Positions 1 to 6,835 are shown, numbered from the stretch's first letter. The stretch is DNA of 64,000 nucleotides from Verrucomicrobiales bacterium (GCA_015075445.1 JABTUJ010000025.1:62001-126000); one strand, 5' to 3'. Notes: generated from the sequence alone by a model not told the origin. Translations and numbers: made by a program.

Positions 1-432
1 CCGGCGATGGCGCTGGCGGTTGTCCAGACCCTCGCGGACCTGGGCCGCCTGCACCTCGTCGGGTTTCAGCGATTCCATCGCGTCGGTCACGTTCGACACG
101 CGACCGGGCACCGCGGCGACGAACCAGTGGCGTTCGTCGTGGCCGCAGAGGAAACGGTCGGTCTGCGGCTGGTCGGTGACCTTGCGGGCCAGGAGCAGCA
201 AGTGGCGCTGCTCGGGCTTCGCGTTGAGGACAGTGAAGTCCACGGCCTCGGCCAGATGGGTGGGGAGGCGGAGTTCAAAGAACTCACCCCGGCGATCGCG
301 TTGGATGTCGATCGCATAATCCACCGGGTTCAGCCAATGCCGTTCTCCTTGCTGCCAGCGCGAGGGGATGGCGCGCACCTTGAGGCGCGCGCCCATGGCG
401 GCGAACTTCGATTCGATGTGTTCAAGTTTCAT
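1..432 (-). CDS. Hypothetical protein, 3' end cut by window edge
   Basis: An open frame on the minus strand starts with ATG at 432 and runs 144 codons without a stop to the window edge, so the C-terminus is missing. It begins MKLEHIESKF and has a balanced, soluble composition with many charged residues and no signal peptide or membrane segment. The protein-like middle (for example RHWFVAAVPGRVSNVTDAM) argues for a real gene rather than a shadow of the plus-strand frames. I do not recognise the family. It lies 198 bases downstream of the tRNA-like array on the same strand, so both may belong to one accessory element. The DUF3102 gene near 19.2 kb and its neighbours have a similar accessory character, but no direct link can be shown. 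Confidence 0.6.
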   Translation of the reverse strand, partial: MKLEHIESKFAAMGARLKVRAIPSRWQQGERHWLNPVDYAIDIQRDRRGEFFELRLPTHLAEAVDFTVLNAKPEQRHLLLLARKVTDQPQTDRFLCGHDERHWFVAAVPGRVSNVTDAMESLKPDEVQAAQVREGLDNRQRHRR

Positions 433-630
433 ACGGGATTCGGATTGGACCGGCGCGGCTGGGGCGGTAGGTCGCCCCCGGTCGGCGCAGTCCGGGTTTC
501 AGTTTGGCGTTCGGCTTGAACGCCCTTCGGATGAGCAAACGGTTTGGGAACCGGATCATGGGCTTGAGCATGGGTTGCCATTTTTGGGTTCTGAGTTGGC
601 CCGTCGAGCGGCAGCTCGAGGAGCGGAGAC

Positions 631-720
631 TGGCGGAAGGCGCGGGTACTGCCCCCGCCCCGGCTTGCGCCGGTCCTGTTTTCGAGACAGGTGCAGCCAG
701 CTTGGATCTGCCTGCCTTCC
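631..720 (-). tRNA. tRNA-Ser(CGA)-like, non-canonical T-loop
   Basis: Read on the minus strand this is a 90-nt class II tRNA fold. The acceptor GGAAGGC pairs fully with GCCTTCC, followed by discriminator G and an encoded CCA. The D-stem is GCAG/CTGC. The anticodon stem CCTGT/ACAGG holds loop CTCGAAA, giving anticodon CGA (serine, codon UCG), with U33 kept. A long variable arm (CCGGC-GCAA-GCCGG) is as expected for serine. The T-stem GCGGG/CCCGC is perfect, but the T-loop is GGCAGTA instead of TTCRANN: T54, T55 and A58 are replaced while C56 and the purine at 57 remain. The D-loop has AGC where GG is expected. Intact stems with changed loops suggest a selected variant rather than random decay. 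Confidence 0.75.
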
Positions 721-726
721 GGGAAA

Positions 727-814
727 TGGCTGCTCAGGCTGGATTCGCACCAGCACCGTCCCGGGTAACTTCCCGCAGACAACGGGTTGCTCCGCTGGTT
801 TGAGCTACGGGTCC
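727..814 (-). tRNA. tRNA-like element, possible Asp(GTC), imperfect acceptor
   Basis: This element sits between the Ser- and Tyr-like genes. It has the canonical TAGCTCA...GAGCA D-arm pattern, with AGC in the D-loop. The anticodon stem CCCG/CGGG has loop TTGTCTG (anticodon GTC). A good T-arm GCTGG-TGCGAAT-CCAGC and an encoded CCA follow. The T-loop again has GC at 55-56. The 5' GGACCCG does not pair with the 3' CTGAGCA. An alternative start at 806 gives five central acceptor pairs but a worse anticodon arm. The variable region is long (about 16 nt) for aspartate. It may be a chimera or a decayed member of the array. The exact 5' end and the identity are uncertain. Confidence 0.4.
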
Positions 815-817
815 AAA

Positions 818-905
818 TGGTGGGAAGTGCTGGTAACGCTCCAGTCGTCGCTTCCGGCTTGTTGGGTGGCACCCGGGTTACGGCCGGGCCGCCGGGACAC
901 TTCCC
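818..905 (-). tRNA. tRNA-Tyr(GTA)-like with reduced D region
   Basis: This is an 88-nt minus-strand fold. The acceptor GGGAAGT/ACTTCCC is fully paired, with discriminator A and an encoded CCA. The anticodon stem CCCGG/CCGGG has loop CCGTAAC (anticodon GTA), with C instead of U at position 33. The long variable region (about 26 nt) fits the class II nature of bacterial tRNA-Tyr but does not form an obvious hairpin. The T-stem ACTGG/CCAGC has four good pairs, and the T-loop AGCGTTA is identical to that of the Ala-like gene. Only about ten bases separate the acceptor from the anticodon stem, so the D-arm is cut to a possible two-base-pair hairpin containing GGC. It is three bases from the next array member. 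Confidence 0.5.
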
Positions 906-911
906 TGTGAA

Positions 912-1000
912 AGGAATGGAGAAGGCAGAGTGAAGAATGTAGAACCTGCTGCCAGCGCGCAGAGGCACGTTCTGCATTCTTCATTCATCCTTCTGCCTTC
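912..1000. repeat. Imperfect inverted repeat between tRNA-like genes
   Basis: The left arm contains AGAAGGCAGA, GAAGAATG and AGAAC. The right arm contains GTTCT, CATTCTTC and TCTGCCTT in mirrored order, so the spacer can fold into one long imperfect hairpin with a GC-rich tip near 947-967. It fills the gap between the Tyr-like and Ala-like genes. Similar AT-richer imperfect hairpins occur as intergenic repeats in this phylum. No coding sequence is visible. Confidence 0.6.
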
Positions 1001-1005
1001 GAAAT

Positions 1006-1080
1006 TGGTGGAGTCGGCGGGTAACGCTCCCGCATGGGCCTGCTTGCGGGGCAGGTGCATTGCTTGTCTGCCACGACCCC
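1006..1080 (-). tRNA. tRNA-Ala(CGC)-like with G3-U70 and altered elbow
   Basis: A 75-nt minus-strand cloverleaf. The acceptor GGGGTCG/CGACTCC is fully paired and contains a G3-U70 wobble, the classic identity element of tRNA-Ala, with discriminator A and encoded CCA. The D-stem has three pairs plus a mismatch, with loop ACAAGCA holding A14, G18 and C19. The anticodon stem CCTGC/GCAGG has loop CCCGCAA, giving anticodon CGC (alanine, GCG), but position 33 is C, not U. The T-stem GCGGG/CCCGC is perfect. The T-loop is AGCGTTA, so 54-58 is A-T instead of T-A and 55-56 is GC instead of TC. Agreement of anticodon, G3-U70 and discriminator supports a functional alanine tRNA. Confidence 0.75.
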
Positions 1081-1081
1081 A

Positions 1082-1266
1082 AGTGAAGTCCGAAGTACGA
1101 AAGCCGAAGTCCGAAACAAGCTCGAAGTTCGAAGTCCGAATCACCGGAGCCCGTGGGTTGACTGCCCCGGTACAGCGACGCACCGTCGAGCACGCCTACC
1201 GCTTCGGGTTTCGCACTTGGGATTTCGGTATTCCTTCGAACTTCGGATTTCGGACTCGGGACTTGG
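1082..1266. repeat. Inverted array of CGAAGT-type short repeats
   Basis: From 1082 to about 1140 the plus strand carries several degenerate copies of CGAAGTCCGAA and relatives. From about 1199 to 1266 the complementary form (TTCGGATTTCGG, TTCGAACTTCGG) is repeated. The two blocks are inverted around a unique middle of about 60 bases that includes the hairpin CGACGCACCGTCG. Such simple-sequence hairpins are typical intergenic elements of Verrucomicrobiota. Here one sits inside the tRNA-like array, between the Ala- and Trp-like genes. Confidence 0.7.
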
Positions 1267-1269
1267 AAT

Positions 1270-1343
1270 TGGCAGGCAGCCTCGGTGCTGCCCCGAGCGG
1301 GTTGGGTTTTGGAGACCCGGCAGCGCGAGCGGGCGCGCGGCCT
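1270..1343 (-). tRNA. tRNA-Trp(CCA)-like with altered elbow
   Basis: A 74-nt minus-strand fold. The acceptor AGGCCGC pairs with GCTGCCT at six of seven positions, with A1-U72 and discriminator G as in known bacterial tRNA-Trp, then an encoded CCA. The anticodon stem CGGGT/ACCCA (one mismatch) has loop CTCCAAA, giving anticodon CCA with U33 kept. The variable loop ACCCG is five bases. The T-stem CTCGG/CCGAG is perfect. The T-loop GGCAGCA matches the Ser-like gene's GGCAGTA type (GC at 55-56, G-G at 54/58). The D-arm is weak: it is GC-rich with at most two or three pairs. Only five bases separate it from the Gly-like gene, as expected for a co-transcribed array. Confidence 0.65.
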
Positions 1344-1348
1344 GGCGC

Positions 1349-1422
1349 TGGTGCGGCTGCCGGGAATCGCACCCGGACATGCTCCGTGGCGGGGAGCCAT
1401 TCTGCTGTTAAATCACAGCCGC
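1349..1422 (-). tRNA. tRNA-Gly(GCC)-like with altered elbow
   Basis: A 74-nt minus-strand cloverleaf with a perfect acceptor GCGGCTG/CAGCCGC, discriminator A and encoded CCA. The D-stem is ATTT/GAAT with a seven-base loop AACAGCA, in which A14, A15, G18, C19 and A21 can be assigned without ambiguity. The anticodon stem GCTCC/GGAGC has loop CCGCCAC, giving anticodon GCC (glycine) with C33. The variable loop is ATGT, allowing an A15-U48 Levitt pair, and T8-A14 is kept. The T-stem CCGGG/CCCGG is perfect with loop TGCGATT: T54-A58 is retained but position 55 is G. This is the cleanest case of D-loop GC together with T-loop GC. Confidence 0.75.
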
Positions 1423-2127
1423 AGAAAATCGAAGGGCCGGGAACACGTCGTCCGCGCTCCCGGCCCACGCCATTTCAACAAAGATCAAACACCTCTTGGT
1501 GATCTCGCGATCCCAACCCGCGGTTTCACGGCGGTTGTTTCGGTGTTTAGGGGCACACCTCCTGCGAAGCCCTTCGACTGTAAATCCGGGCCAAACCCAC
1601 GTGACGTGCTTCGTGGCGACCGGAGGGCACACCCCACCGGCGGAGAACCTCGGCTCTCCCACGTCCCAATTCGTGTTGGCAGCTCCGACATCAGCTAGAT
1701 GTCGCGTCTTGTCTCACTCACCATCTCGGTCCTTTCGTTGCTCGGTTTCGCTTTCAGTGGTGCATCGGGAAAACAGAAAACCCTGCTCACCATCGGCAAG
1801 CAGGGTTGGTAAATCTTGGTCCGCTCGGGACGCTCTCTACCTGCTTACCTTCGGCGATCTGGCCGGGGGTTATGTCCCAGGCCCTGATCGGCACTAAGGC
1901 GGAACATATAACCGCACGACCCTCCACGACGTGTCGCTTGCGCGACGACCGTCGTCGGTCTCTTGGCGGCCAAAATGTTCATGCAGGTTCGCATCGAATG
2001 TGCGAGACGTTTAGCATGTGAGAGTGGTTACTGTCCACTTATATGTTTGGGGGGACACTCATCTTGAATCAGAATATGCCGATGCGTGGATTCATGACTC
2101 CGTCTGGCCGCGTGCAAGGACCCAACG
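1423..2127. other. Non-coding stretch upstream of the tRNA-like array
   Basis: No convincing gene is visible on either strand. It holds a strong hairpin at 1434-1466 (nine-pair stem GGGCCGGGA/TCCCGGCCC, 15-base loop) just 5' of the Gly-like gene on the minus strand, a terminator-like hairpin at 1779-1807, and a five-pair hairpin near 1988-2006. At about 1592-1604 the plus strand shows a Tyr-like anticodon loop (CTGTAAA), but I could not complete a cloverleaf around it. The array promoter, if any, should lie on the minus strand in this stretch. Confidence 0.5.
1779..1807 (-). terminator. Rho-independent terminator-like hairpin
   Basis: On the minus strand the nine-pair stem AACCCTGCT/AGCAGGGTT with an 11-base loop is followed by TTCTGTTTTCCC, a U-rich tail. 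It lies downstream of the truncated propeller gene that ends at 2128 and upstream of the tRNA-like array, so it could separate the two transcripts. Confidence 0.5.
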
Positions 2128-2775
2128 CTATGGTTTGGCAAGGTCCAGACACCACAGCCGGTCCTGGCTTCGTGCATAGAGCCGGCCGTCAGCCAGGGCA
2201 GGAAACGCGCGGGCCTCGAATGGCAGCGCCTGGACGTGAGCGGTGGGCTTGAAGCCCTCCGGCGTCGCGGGCGCTCGGAGCAGCAGGCCCTGCTCGGTCA
2301 ACAGCAGCAGTTCCTCGCCCGCCAAGGTCACCGACCCGGCCTTCAGGCCCGCCTCGCTCCAGCGCACCTTGCCAGTTCGCAGCTCCACGCAGCGCAGTTC
2401 GCATCCTTGTTCCTGACGACCGTGCCACCCGTAGAGGTAGCCTCGATGCTCCACACTCGTGGCATAGTGGCAGGACAAGGAATCGTCTCCGGACCACACC
2501 ACCTCCGAGTCCTTGTCAGTGAAGCGGAGCAGGCGGGCGCCCGCGCCATAGCTGGCAGAGATGAAGATCCGGTCGTCGACCACCAACGGCGCGGCGGCGC
2601 TCACCGAGGCGTTGGGGGCGGGGCGAAACCGGTGTCGGAACAGCACCTGTCCGTCGGCAGGTTTCAGCGCGACCAGGGCCTCGCGCGTGAGGGAGAGGAT
2701 GACCCGTTGACCGCGGATGCTCGCCGCGATGGGCGATGCGTAGCTCGCTTCATCGTCCGTCGCCTGCCACCGTCG
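2128..2775 (-). pseudogene. PQQ-like beta-propeller (BamB-type) gene, 5' truncated
   Basis: The frame encodes the C-terminal part of a PQQ-like (BamB-type) beta-propeller, with repeats such as VALKPADGQVLFRHRF and CVELRTGKVRW, and ends naturally in SQDRLWCLDLAKP. Recognisable sequence begins at a Trp near 2769. The 33 codons before it look like read-through of unrelated DNA, and there is no signal peptide. Full-length relatives are usually near 400 residues, so about the N-terminal half is missing. The break lies about 75 bases from the divergent dinB start, which suggests that a rearrangement brought dinB here. Probably not functional. Confidence 0.65.
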
Positions 2776-2847
2776 GCTGGCCCATGGGCTACGATGCGCC
2801 GCCCGGTGCTTCTGGGTCCCGCCGAGTTCTGGCAGGATCACTCCACG

Positions 2848-3921
2848 ATGTTCCGCGTCATCTGCCATCTCGATATGGACGCGTTCTACGCCTCGGTCGA
2901 GCAGCGCGACAAGCCGGCGTTACGCGGACGGCCGGTCATCGTCGGCGCCCCGCCTACCCAGCGCGGCGTCGTGGCCGCGGCAAGCTACGAGGCCCGCAAG
3001 TTTAGCGTCCGCTCGGCCATGCCCAGTGTCACTGCCGGCCGCCTCTGCCCCCAGGGCGTCTTCGTTCGACCCCGGATGGACCGCTACAAGGAGGAATCCG
3101 GCCTCATCCGGCAACTCATGGCCGAGACCGGCGCCGTGATCGAGCCGATGTCCATTGATGAGGCGTATCTGGACCTGTCCGCCCGCTGCCAGGCGGAGGA
3201 CGCTGACGCCTCCCTGGTCCAGTGCGTGCCGTTCGCCCGCCAGTTGAAGGAGCGCATCCGGTCCGAGCGGGGTTTGACCGCCACCATTGGCATCGCGGCG
3301 AACAAGCTGCTGGCCAAGATCGCCAGCGACTTCCAGAAACCGGACGGGCTCACCGTGGTGTCCGAACGGGAGAAGGTGCAGTTCCTCCGGCCGCTGCCGG
3401 TGCGGGTCCTGTACGGTGTGGGCCAGGTCACGGAACAGGTGCTGCAGCGCGTCGGCATCCGGACGGTGGGCGATCTCCAAGACTACGGCGGCGATCTGCG
3501 GGCGCTGGTGGGGTCGTTTGGGCCCAAGCTGAAGCAGTTCGCCCTCGGCGAGGATGAGCGTCCCTTGGAGCTGGGCGAGGAGGTCAAGAGCATCAGCGGG
3601 GAGGAGACCTTCCTGCGCGACACCGACGACCGGGGCGTGCTGCGGGCCTGCTTGCGGGCCCAGGCGGCGGACATTGCGGCGACGTTGAAGCGTCGGCACC
3701 TGGCGGCGCATACGATCCAGGTCAAGGTGCGCTACGGGGACTTCACGACTCTGACGCGCCAGCTCACCGTCGAGGAGCCGATTGCGGAGGCGCGGGACAT
3801 CTACCGGCTGGCATGTTTCCTCTTGGGCAGGGACAGGCTGGTGCGACGGCCCCTGCGGTTGCTCGGTCTGGGCGTCAGCAACCTGCGAGAGCCGACGACG
3901 CAGCAGTTGGTTCTTCTGTAG
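2848..3921 (+). CDS. dinB: DNA polymerase IV (Y-family)
   Basis: A 357-residue Y-family lesion-bypass polymerase. The frame is open further upstream, but the family N-terminus begins at MFRVICHLDMDAFYASVEQR, so ATG 2848 is the sensible start. Visible motifs are catalytic Asp9/Asp11 in HLDMD, the YEARKFSVRS segment, the SIDEAYLDL catalytic motif near residues 101-109 (Asp103, Glu104), GIAANKLLAKIASDFQKP, and the helix-hairpin-helix region LYGVGQVTEQVLQRVGI. A little-finger domain follows, and the end QQLVLL resembles a beta-clamp-binding motif. Pol IV copies damaged templates with low fidelity under stress. The length is slightly short but within the family. The gene stands between two broken genes, consistent with recent relocation. 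No LexA-type box was identified. Confidence 0.9.
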   Translation: MFRVICHLDMDAFYASVEQRDKPALRGRPVIVGAPPTQRGVVAAASYEARKFSVRSAMPSVTAGRLCPQGVFVRPRMDRYKEESGLIRQLMAETGAVIEPMSIDEAYLDLSARCQAEDADASLVQCVPFARQLKERIRSERGLTATIGIAANKLLAKIASDFQKPDGLTVVSEREKVQFLRPLPVRVLYGVGQVTEQVLQRVGIRTVGDLQDYGGDLRALVGSFGPKLKQFALGEDERPLELGEEVKSISGEETFLRDTDDRGVLRACLRAQAADIAATLKRRHLAAHTIQVKVRYGDFTTLTRQLTVEEPIAEARDIYRLACFLLGRDRLVRRPLRLLGLGVSNLREPTTQQLVLL

Positions 3922-4041
3922 GCCACGGAGTGGAAGCAGTTCCGCCGTACGCGTCACACGCACTACCCGGTGGACGATGCCAAGGGCAACGCCGAGGCGC
4001 TGCTCCACTTCGAGACGCTGGGACTGAGGATGCCGGCCTGA
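3922..4041 (+). pseudogene. Short remnant in frame behind dinB, family unclear
   Basis: Directly after the dinB stop, and in the same frame, 39 codons (ATEWKQFRRTRHTHYPVDD... to GLRMPA) read as protein-like sequence ending in a stop at 4041. They do not belong to the DinB family. The HTHYPVDDAKGNAEALL segment is reminiscent of the last motif of 3'-5' exonuclease-fold proteins, but I cannot assign it. There is no start codon of its own, so it is either a gene tail fused by rearrangement or the C-terminal part of a longer polymerase fusion cut by the TAG. Confidence 0.3.
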
Positions 4042-4102
4042 CGACATGCTCCGCGCGTCCGGACCCCGTCGGCTGCTTTGACGGGCGGCGGGACGATACG
4101 CC

Positions 4103-4658
4103 TCAGTTCTTTCCACAACACTTCTTGAACTTCCGACCACTGCCGCAGGGACACGGGTCGTTCCGCCCCGGCTTCGCTGGGCGCGCCACAGCGGGGTTCG
4201 GTCTGCTGGGGTCCCTTGCGGGAATCGCGGTCGCGCGACGACGCTGATGCCAGGTCTCGTCCCTGTGGAACGCGTGCCACCACTCCATCTCGGCGATGGC
4301 GCTGGCAATCAAGCGGGATGGGATCCCCGTCGTACACGGAGGCGAGGATTCGGTTCAGGGCCTCGGTGACGGTGTCGCCCGCCAAGTCGAACGGGGTTTC
4401 ACCCGGTGCGCTGAAGATCCGGACCAGCGGACGGTACGCGCGGGTCTCCCGGAATTGGGCCAGCAAGTACATCGCGAACAGGTGCAGCATGTAGTCCTGG
4501 CGCCGGACAAACTCGAGGGGGTTCTCGGCGGCGGTATCCAGGACCTGCAACAACTCCGGCGTGATGGCCTCGCGCTGCTCAATGGCCGCCCGCATGGCGG
4601 TCATGGGAAAACGCCCCGTGTAGGGCTCGAGTTCTTTGAGGATCTCGGGGACGGTCAT
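4103..4658 (-). pseudogene. DUF1186 / SEC-C metal-binding protein, frameshifted
   Basis: The first frame (start 4658) gives a DUF1186 N-terminus: ILKELEPYTGRFPMTAMRAA and a helical middle up to VYDGDPIPL. The rest continues in another frame from about 4312 (IASAIAEMEWWHAFHRDE) and ends in a SEC-C zinc-binding tail, RNDPCPCGSGRKFKKCCGKN. Together the two halves give about 185 residues, whereas full relatives are nearer 300. So besides the frameshift near 4312, an internal segment between the DUF1186 helices and the tail seems to be deleted. SEC-C tails bind zinc and often target SecB or ribosomes; the function of DUF1186 is unknown. Probably a decayed gene. Confidence 0.7.
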
Positions 4659-4700
4659 GGGGGTCAGTCGGTTGGCCGTGTCGTCGGCGTGGTCGCGCGT

Positions 4701-5930
4701 TCAAGGTTGGTTTGACTCGAACAGGTAGAGGAACACCTCCGCCGCATGCCAGGTGTGCGGCGCGGCGAGCTTCCGGGTCACATACTCGTCGGACACCAAC
4801 GCCATCCCCTGGTAGCGCGCCTGGCTGGCCTCGGCTTCCCACGTCAGTGGATAATCCCGGTCGCTCATCGGGCTGCGTCGCTGGCCGTGGAAATGGTCGC
4901 ACGCCCAGCCCAGGTATGGGTAGTTCGCGCGGTCGTCGGCGTCGCGGCCTGGAACATGGGCGTCTCGATAGTCCATCCAGAAGAGCGCGGAGTAACCGTC
5001 AGCCATCCGTGGTATTGTGAACGGGTCAGGCAAGTGGAGGGACCGCAGCCCGTACTTGAGCCATTTGGTCTGATACACGGGATGCTCGGCGAAGTCGGAG
5101 CGGCCTCGAATGAAACGATTCGTCCCCTGCACCACCTCGAACTTCTGCACTTCGGCCTGGACGCTCGCCACCAACGGGTGCCGCGCATCCGACACGAGCG
5201 ACACCAGGAACAAAGCTTGGCCCAGATTGTCCGCTTCAGTTTCGCCGGCGTTGTTGCGGTCGTACGGCTCGCACAGACCGAGAATCCAGTCGCGGATCAC
5301 AGCCAGGTTGCCCGTGCGCTCAAACGCCATCGCCATCATGGCACCGTCGCGGTACCACGGACGTGAGTACACGAAGACGTTCGGGACCGGCCCCGCGGGC
5401 GTGACGTTCACGAGCAACTCCTGGTGCAACACGCGCATGACCTGCGGGAACCGGAATCCGTCGAAGCGCGGCAGGCGCACGGGCCGGTCCGTGCCCGGCA
5501 CCCGCTCCCGACCAGCCCGATCTTCGATCCATAGCCCCCGCTCGTCTTCCTGCAAGCGGACGATGTCGCCCGTCTTCGTGCGCAAGACGACCGCGCAATC
5601 CGAAGGCACGATCATCTCCTCAGCCCCCTCCCACTGGCGGAACACCGCGCCCGACTCTGCCTGGATCAGGGTGCCCGCCTTGTAGAGGAACTTCGGTCGC
5701 AGGCCCATCCCGAACAGGAAGAACGGGTGCGCCGGCAACGCTCGGGTGCCGCCGAACTCGTTGCGGAACCGCTCCAACTCCGCGCGGTACTCGGCTCGGC
5801 GAACACCGGCGGCGGCAAAATCAGGGATGGACTTCGCTCCCCTCCCGTTGTCGAGGTCGGTTTCCACGACCAGGCAGAACGCAGCGGGCAGGACGCACAA
5901 GGCGCGCCGAAGCGATTTCATCCTGATCAT
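4701..5930 (-). CDS. Secreted six-hairpin glycosidase-like protein
   Basis: A protein of 409 residues. The frame is open far upstream, but ATG 5930 overlaps the stop of the preceding aldo/keto reductase gene by four bases (ATGA), which supports this start and translational coupling. A second ATG at 5921 would give MKSLRRALCVLPAAFCLVV, a plausible signal peptide, so export is likely. The later part contains VYSRPWYRDGAMMAMAFERTG and Trp/Tyr-rich helical segments that look like an (alpha/alpha)6 toroid, as in six-hairpin glycosidases. I see no definite family signature, so the activity is inferred. The neighbours (reductase, GH43-like protein) suggest a role in carbohydrate use. Confidence 0.6.
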   Translation of the reverse strand: MIRMKSLRRALCVLPAAFCLVVETDLDNGRGAKSIPDFAAAGVRRAEYRAELERFRNEFGGTRALPAHPFFLFGMGLRPKFLYKAGTLIQAESGAVFRQWEGAEEMIVPSDCAVVLRTKTGDIVRLQEDERGLWIEDRAGRERVPGTDRPVRLPRFDGFRFPQVMRVLHQELLVNVTPAGPVPNVFVYSRPWYRDGAMMAMAFERTGNLAVIRDWILGLCEPYDRNNAGETEADNLGQALFLVSLVSDARHPLVASVQAEVQKFEVVQGTNRFIRGRSDFAEHPVYQTKWLKYGLRSLHLPDPFTIPRMADGYSALFWMDYRDAHVPGRDADDRANYPYLGWACDHFHGQRRSPMSDRDYPLTWEAEASQARYQGMALVSDEYVTRKLAAPHTWHAAEVFLYLFESNQP

Positions 5931-6835
5931 GCAGCTCCAGGGTTCCACCAGCACGCGCCCTTGCCTGCCACCGCCTTCGCTGCCCGGCGACGAATGTCCT
6001 CCATTTGCTCCCGGGAGAGGGGCCGGAATTCCAAGAGTGCCTGGAGGACCGCGTCCTGCTCGTTCGGGAAGCTCAGGCCCAGCAGCGCCACGTCCGGGTC
6101 CAACGTCAACGTGTAGTGGAGGCAGTCCGCAACGCTCAGACGCGGGAGTTGTGGCTCCTCCGCCGGGGTCTGACCACCCGAGCTGAACTTGCCCCTCGGC
6201 CGCGGCTGCAGAGGTTGGTTGTAGCCCGTCGTGTCGCCGAGCAGCTTGCCCGCGCCGAAGGTCTTGAAGCACACCGTACCCACGTCATGCTGGCGCGCGA
6301 GCGGCAGGATCTCGTCCACATAACGACGGTCCACAAACGGTCCGACTGGGAACATGACGAGGTCGCAGAGCCCGCTCACTAGCGCGGCGCGCAGCACCTC
6401 CGGGTTGTGGCTCGATATGCCGCGGAACCGCACCTTGCCGGCCGCCTGACAACGGGCCAGTTCCGCCATCGCGACCTCGGCAATTCGGTCCCAGCTTGGA
6501 ACGTCCGAGACAGCGTGGAAGACGAACAAGTCCACCACTTCCATCCCGAGCGCGGTCAAGCTCTGGTCCACCTGCGGGCCGACCGGTTGGTCCAGGTGGT
6601 CAACCTTATCAATGACGAATACCCCATCGCGCCGCCCTCTGAGCGCCGCACCGACGATCTGTTCACTGTAGCCGTTTTCGTAGCCCGGGGCCGTGTCCAC
6701 GACGTTCAACCCGAAATCCACCGCCCGCCGGAGCGTCGCGACACATGTATCCAGCGAGGCCGCCCGGTCGGCCAGATCACCGATCCCAAGAATCGAGGCG
6801 CCGAAGCCGGTTTTGCCAAGAGGTCGGTTTGTCAT
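5927..6835 (-). CDS. Aldo/keto reductase
   Basis: 302 residues, usual for the family, start ATG 6835. It folds as a TIM barrel reducing carbonyls (often sugar aldehydes or ketones) with NADPH in the cytoplasm. The catalytic tetrad can be placed: Asp47 in VVDTAPGY, Tyr52 or Tyr56 in GYENGYSE, Lys77 in VIDKVDH and His107 in LFVFHAV. The Ser-His-Asn segment IRFRGISSHNPEVLRAAL-like region (residues about 140-155) is also typical. The C-terminus ends SREQMEDIRRRAAKAVAGKG. It lies between two sugar-related genes, overlaps the downstream gene by four bases, and is separated by 13 bases from the GH43-like gene upstream. Confidence 0.85.
   Translation of the reverse strand: MTNRPLGKTGFGASILGIGDLADRAASLDTCVATLRRAVDFGLNVVDTAPGYENGYSEQIVGAALRGRRDGVFVIDKVDHLDQPVGPQVDQSLTALGMEVVDLFVFHAVSDVPSWDRIAEVAMAELARCQAAGKVRFRGISSHNPEVLRAALVSGLCDLVMFPVGPFVDRRYVDEILPLARQHDVGTVCFKTFGAGKLLGDTTGYNQPLQPRPRGKFSSGGQTPAEEPQLPRLSVADCLHYTLTLDPDVALLGLSFPNEQDAVLQALLEFRPLSREQMEDIRRRAAKAVAGKGACWWNPGAA

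Noticed and set aside
1006..1080. 3' end of a tmRNA (GACTCCACCA ending)
   Set aside because: The ending resembles tmRNA, but a complete short cloverleaf with anticodon CGC and G3-U70 closes at 1080, and no tag-peptide domain is present.
1082..1266. CRISPR array
   Set aside because: The repeats are short, degenerate and inverted rather than direct, there are no uniform spacers, and no cas genes occur in the window.
1560..1660. Plus-strand tRNA-Tyr-like gene around CGACTGTAAATCC
   Set aside because: An anticodon-like loop is present but the acceptor, T-arm and CCA could not be paired. The two similar GGGCACACC segments do not form the required stems.
2236..2847. N-terminal extension of dinB
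   Set aside because: The extra 204 codons overlap the antisense propeller fragment and read as low-complexity sequence. The DinB family starts at MFRVICHLD (2848).
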